A stretch of DNA of 11,262 nt, from contig CBDUUP010000116.1 in the NCBI GenBank assembly GCA_965370435.1, positions 1 to 11,262 of the forward strand. The letters are read 5' to 3'. Positions within the stretch are counted from its first letter, which is position 1. Each line of letters begins with the position of its first letter. Below, in pieces: positions 7,967 to 11,262 of the stretch. A model generated the notes under the pieces. That model had not been told where the DNA came from. It was given only the letters and a program-made list of their open reading frames with translations, and did no database searches. The DNA is from CBDUUP01 sp965370435. Lineage in GTDB: Bacteria > Chloroflexota > Anaerolineae > Anaerolineales > UBA11579. The position numbers and the translations under genes are program-made.

Positions 7967-8209
7967 TTACTTTTTATCAGGATCGTGGAAATTCTGATCA
8001 TGGAGATCTGTACGGCTGCCTGCCACACTTCGTAGGTTGAACAGAACGAGAACGCTGCCAAGTCCCACCGAAACACCGGAGAAAAAGCCAATGCTGAAAA
8101 CAAAGGGGCCGTTTAGTAAGTGAAGCCCGAATAGGAGCGAATAAAATGTGCCTATTGCGCCAAAGGTGGTGAGAATGCTGCCGATCGCGAGTCGTCTCTT
8201 TGAGTTCAT
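7967..8209 (-). CDS. Small two-helix membrane protein, unknown function
   Basis: This 80-residue protein has a basic N-terminus (MNSKRR), a first hydrophobic segment at about 8-31, a second at about 36-58, and a charged hydrophilic tail (RSVAGSRTDLHDQNFHDPDKK). The gene is credible because AAGGAG (minus strand, 8217-8222) lies seven bases before the ATG. I do not recognise the family. It follows the ABC exporter operon in the same direction, 66 bases after the last permease, but a palindrome lies in between, so it may be transcribed separately. It could be an accessory membrane peptide of the exporter or unrelated. Confidence 0.65.
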   Translation of the reverse strand: MNSKRRLAIGSILTTFGAIGTFYSLLFGLHLLNGPFVFSIGFFSGVSVGLGSVLVLFNLRSVAGSRTDLHDQNFHDPDKK

Positions 8210-8238
8210 GATGATTCTCCTTATAGTTTGATAAAGTA

Positions 8239-8263
8239 GGGAGCAGGTCTCAGACCCGCCCCC
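8239..8263 (-). terminator. Imperfect 25-bp palindrome after the ABC exporter operon
   Basis: The sequence is nearly self-complementary around base 8251 (GGTCT/AGACC core), with 10 of 12 positions paired and two A/C mismatches. It lies 13 bases beyond the last permease stop codon on the minus strand. No strong T-run follows, so termination is possible but not certain. GGGTCTGAGACC-type palindromes also occur as dispersed repeats. Confidence 0.4.
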
Positions 8264-8275
8264 GGTTGTTGTTTA

Positions 8276-9529
8276 TTATATTCGGCCCAGCAAGGCGGCG
8301 AAGAACCGGCGGGTTTTGAAAGGCTGCCCGGAGAGCAGGGTCTGGGCGTGGAACATGTTGGCGACGGAACGGATCACGAACCAGATGGTCACCAGCAGCA
8401 GCGCGATAGCCAGTAACGGCTGCCAGAGAGGGATGCTGGTGGCGGCCAGCCGGGTGAGCATGGTGACCGGGGCGGTGAACGGTATCAGGCTCAACACCAG
8501 GGCGATGGTCCCCATTGGATCCTGGATCATGATGGTCATGAAGAACATGGGGACGATCAAGGGGAAGATGACGATGATGGTCGCCTGGGAGGCTTCCTTC
8601 AGGTTGGGCACCAATGCGCCCAGCCCGGCCATCAAGCTGGCGTACAAGGCGTATCCCAGGATGAAGAACACCAATCCCCAGGCCAGGATAGAAGGCGGCA
8701 GTTCAATGCCGGGGGGAAGTTCGAAGCTCCGCCCGCTGATCCACAGCATTGCGTAGCCAGTTGCGCTGAAGATCAAGGTTTGCAGCATACCGGTTATGCC
8801 CAATCCGATGATCTTTCCGGTGAGCATTTGGCGGGGGGTGACGGATAGCAGCAGTACCTCGATGACCCGGGTCTGTTTCTCCTTGGCCACGCTGTTGAGC
8901 AGGAGGCTGGAGGTGCCCAGGATCATGACGTAGAACAGGATGGTGACGAAGTAAGGGATGTAGAACGCCGCCATGTTGTCCTCGTCCATCTTCACCCCTA
9001 CGACGGGATCGAGGTCCACCACTTCCACCAGGTTGTAGGGATAGTTCACCCGGCTGGCAAGGATCTTATCTCCTTCCAGCAAGTTCACTTGCAGCAGCCA
9101 CTTCATGCTCTCTTCCTGGCTGGGGTTTTCACTTAGGGGGTTGGGATTCTCAGTGTAGCGGAACAACTCTCCTGTTTCCACAAAATTGGCGGGGATCACA
9201 AAGAAGGCGGCGATCTCTCCAGCGTCCACCGCCTGGCGAGCCGCATCTTCATCGGGGTAGGGGAGCAGGGAGGCTTCCACTTCTTCGGGGATCACCTGGA
9301 TGATCCCGCCGGGGTCTACGAAGCCTTCGGGCTGCAAGGCGGTTTCTTCGGAGACTCCGACGAATTCACCTACCGCGGACAGGGCATCGGGGGCGTTGGT
9401 GTTCAGGTAGGCGATGCCTCCGAAGATGGCGGAGAGGATGATGGGAATGCCCAGGGTGACAAACCAGAACGATTTTCGGGACACCAGGGTGATAATTTCG
9501 TGTTTCAAGACCAGTAGGGTTTTATTCAT
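8276..9529 (-). CDS. ABC-2 type exporter permease, NatB-like (second permease)
   Basis: This is a 417-residue membrane subunit of an ABC exporter. The architecture is that of the NatB/ABC2_membrane_3 group: one helix at about 21-43, a large extracytoplasmic domain at about 45-185, then a cluster of helices from 186 to about 392 and a short basic cytoplasmic tail. The cytoplasmic coupling region reads AKEKQTRVIEVLLLSVTP (215-232), typical of the family. It is unlike the first permease in detail, so the exporter is probably a heterodimer. It starts 15 bases after the first permease stops, with only a weak Shine-Dalgarno. Known relatives export sodium or peptide antibiotics, but the substrate here cannot be read from the sequence. 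Confidence 0.87.
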   Translation of the reverse strand: MNKTLLVLKHEIITLVSRKSFWFVTLGIPIILSAIFGGIAYLNTNAPDALSAVGEFVGVSEETALQPEGFVDPGGIIQVIPEEVEASLLPYPDEDAARQAVDAGEIAAFFVIPANFVETGELFRYTENPNPLSENPSQEESMKWLLQVNLLEGDKILASRVNYPYNLVEVVDLDPVVGVKMDEDNMAAFYIPYFVTILFYVMILGTSSLLLNSVAKEKQTRVIEVLLLSVTPRQMLTGKIIGLGITGMLQTLIFSATGYAMLWISGRSFELPPGIELPPSILAWGLVFFILGYALYASLMAGLGALVPNLKEASQATIIVIFPLIVPMFFMTIMIQDPMGTIALVLSLIPFTAPVTMLTRLAATSIPLWQPLLAIALLLVTIWFVIRSVANMFHAQTLLSGQPFKTRRFFAALLGRI

Positions 9530-9544
9530 GGTAGTTTCTCATTA

Positions 9545-10756
9545 TTACGCAGTTCGTTTGGTTCGGCCGAAGAGTTCGCGCCATTGGACTTTCTGGCCGT
9601 AGCGCAGCATGCCCAGGCGGAAGGCCCTTCCAGCCAGCCACATGGCGCCTACGGCGCTGAGGACCAGGATGGAGACGATGGCGGCGAATTCCCAGGCAGG
9701 CAGTTCGGTGAAGCCCATCCGCATAAGGGTCGTCATGGGCGAAGTGAGGGGGAAGTAGCTCATCGCTCTTGCCAATGGGCTGTTGGGGCTTTTCATAATC
9801 TGGGCGAGGAGATAGTAGGGGATCATCATGGGCACGGTGAGCATGCCGGTTATCTGCTGGCCTTCGCTGGCTTCGGTGACGGTGGCGCCGACGGCGGTCA
9901 ACAAAGCCGAGATCATCACGTAGGCGGGCACCAGGATCAAGAGCAAGGAAATCAGGGCCATGGGATCGATGTCTAAATCCTGGAGGAATTCAACATTATT
10001 TCTTCCCAATCCAAACGCCAGCAGGCCAATGGCTATCCAGGAACCGAATTGGGTCAAGCCCACCGAGATGATGCCGACCACCTTCCCGCCGATGAGTTGG
10101 CCGGGGGAGACGGAGGTGATCAAAATCTCCATGGTGCGGTTTTCTTTCTCTTCGGTCACGGCTTGCATCAAGTAGCCGGAGGTGGTGAAGGTGATGATCA
10201 TGAAGGCTACACCGCCGAGGATGGGGAAGATGATCTTGACCCAGTCATTGGGGCCGAACTCCCGGCTGCCGTCCAGCGACCGATAAGTGACCACGGCGCC
10301 TTCGGACATGCGGAGGGCGATCTCTTGGGGGTAACCGTCCAGCAGGTTGGCGCGCATGAAGGCTCGGAACTGGCCGCCAACATTCTCGCCCAGGTCGCCC
10401 CTGAAAACCACCGTGGCCTGGTTGGTCTCGGCGTAATCGGCGTGCAGGATGTAGTAACCCTGGATCTCTTCGTCATCCAGGGCGGCCCTGGCTTCTTCTT
10501 CGGTGGCGAAGGGCATAAATTCGAGGGGCTTTTCCAAGAAATCAGTTGGGTCGGGCGGGGGGATGGCGGCGGCCAGCGCTCCGGCGTGGTCTACGTAGCC
10601 CACCGGGGTGTAGTCATTCGACAAGCTGACCAAGAGGAAGATCAAGCCAAACATCAGCGCTCCTATGAGAGGGACGCTCAAGACGGCTAAGATGAAGCGC
10701 TTGTTGAGGACGTGGCGCTTGTATTCATAAAGGGCGATACGCCAGAACTTCGTCAT
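9545..10756 (-). CDS. ABC-2 type exporter permease, NatB-like (first permease)
   Basis: This is a 403-residue partner permease. The first helix lies at about 21-45, an extracytoplasmic domain at about 46-172, and further helices from 173 to about 378. The cytoplasmic loop TEEKENRTMEILITSVSPGQ (201-220) corresponds to the coupling region of NatB-like proteins. ATG 10756 overlaps the TGA of the ATPase gene by four bases (ATGA), and AAGGAGG at 10763-10769 gives a strong ribosome-binding site, so ATPase and permease are translated together. It forms an operon with the ATPase upstream and the second permease downstream. It probably makes up half of the membrane channel. Confidence 0.87.
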   Translation of the reverse strand: MTKFWRIALYEYKRHVLNKRFILAVLSVPLIGALMFGLIFLLVSLSNDYTPVGYVDHAGALAAAIPPPDPTDFLEKPLEFMPFATEEEARAALDDEEIQGYYILHADYAETNQATVVFRGDLGENVGGQFRAFMRANLLDGYPQEIALRMSEGAVVTYRSLDGSREFGPNDWVKIIFPILGGVAFMIITFTTSGYLMQAVTEEKENRTMEILITSVSPGQLIGGKVVGIISVGLTQFGSWIAIGLLAFGLGRNNVEFLQDLDIDPMALISLLLILVPAYVMISALLTAVGATVTEASEGQQITGMLTVPMMIPYYLLAQIMKSPNSPLARAMSYFPLTSPMTTLMRMGFTELPAWEFAAIVSILVLSAVGAMWLAGRAFRLGMLRYGQKVQWRELFGRTKRTA

Positions 10757-11262
10757 TTTTGGCCTCCTTCGTCATTCACTACCTGGATGAAGATCTCGTC
10801 CAGGCTGGGGATGGCGATCTCGAATTTCTCCAGGAGGACATCCTGGGCCATCAATGATTTGAGGATGTCCTGGGGGGTTGCGCCTTCGTTTAAAACGAGC
10901 TTGGTGTCGCCGTTGTGGAGGGAGGCGCTGGCTACGCCGGGAACGTCGAGCAGTTTGCCGTTGGCCCGGACCAGCACCGCGTTGCCGGTGTACTGGCGGC
11001 GGATCTCATTCAATTCGCCATAAAGCAGCGCCTTGCCGTGGTCTATCAGCAGGATGCGGTCGCAGAGTTCCTCGACCTGGTGCATCTGGTGGGTTGACAT
11101 GAGCAGGGTGGCGCCCCGGTCGCGCAGTTCGCGCAGGAGATCTTTCACCAGTTGGGTGTTGATCGGGTCGAGGGCGGTGAAGGGTTCGTCAATGATGACC
11201 AGTTCGGGTTGGTGGATCAGGGTGGTGATGATCTGGGCTTTTTGCTGCATGCCTTTGCTGAG
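10753..11262 (-). CDS. ABC exporter ATP-binding protein, NatA-like (C-terminal part, cut by window edge)
   Basis: The frame is open to the window edge and begins inside the ABC signature LSKGMQQKAQI (codons 11262-11230), so the Walker A half lies outside. Walker B with the catalytic glutamate follows (LVIIDEPFTALDP), then the D-loop and the switch histidine in LLMSTHQMHQVEEL. The last 80 or so residues form the regulatory C-terminal domain common in NatA-type exporters (DUF4162-like), with the usual SLDEIFIQVV near the end. It powers the two permeases encoded immediately downstream and ends in a 4-base overlap with the first of them. An internal ATG at 11248-11250 is not the true start because it cuts the signature motif. 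Confidence 0.93.
   Translation of the reverse strand, partial: LSKGMQQKAQIITTLIHQPELVIIDEPFTALDPINTQLVKDLLRELRDRGATLLMSTHQMHQVEELCDRILLIDHGKALLYGELNEIRRQYTGNAVLVRANGKLLDVPGVASASLHNGDTKLVLNEGATPQDILKSLMAQDVLLEKFEIAIPSLDEIFIQVVNDEGGQK

Noticed and set aside
10049..10690. Long antisense frame (213 residues) opposite the first ABC permease
   Set aside because: It is the mirror of a well-supported membrane protein. The composition (Gly, Asp, Glu, His, Val rich) is typical of an antisense shadow in GC-rich DNA.

Overview
The window reads as chromosomal DNA of a bacterium with moderately high GC content. Gene style and the intergenic palindromes resemble Chloroflexota (Anaerolineae-like), but this is inferred from general appearance and no marker here proves it. 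The window is gene-dense. It has one broken gene end, one nearly perfect internal duplication and several strong intergenic hairpins.

Left to right: (1) 1-1573, minus strand, the N-terminal half of uvrA (nucleotide excision repair), cut by the window edge, with an extended -10 promoter just upstream. (2) 1755-1853, plus strand, a decayed 5' end of a UMF1/Atg22-type MFS transporter gene, with an in-frame stop at codon 8. (3) 1939-4187, minus strand, two coupled radical SAM genes sharing a 4-bp stop/start overlap: a cysteine-rich-tail radical SAM protein followed by a HemN-like one. (4) 4411-7099, plus strand, two tandem full-length UMF1-family MFS transporters. They share a 684-bp stretch without a single base difference, flanked by clearly diverged ends. 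(5) 7294-7740, plus strand, an OsmC-family protein. (6) 7967-8209, minus strand, a small two-helix membrane protein. (7) 8276-11262, minus strand, a NatA/NatB-like ABC exporter: an ATPase cut by the window edge, then two different ABC-2 permeases.

The most interesting reading concerns 1755-4450. The sequence around the start of the first intact MFS gene occurs twice, once right behind uvrA and once 2.6 kb away, and the radical SAM pair lies exactly between. The simplest model is an ancestral divergent layout (uvrA to the left, an MFS array to the right) into which the radical SAM pair was placed, leaving the outermost MFS copy as a stub. The two surviving MFS copies appear to have exchanged sequence by gene conversion, unless the identical block is an assembly artefact.

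uvrA, the OsmC protein and the ABC exporter look ordinary. The substrate and product of the radical SAM pair cannot be read from the sequence; this pair is the only candidate here for an undescribed pathway.
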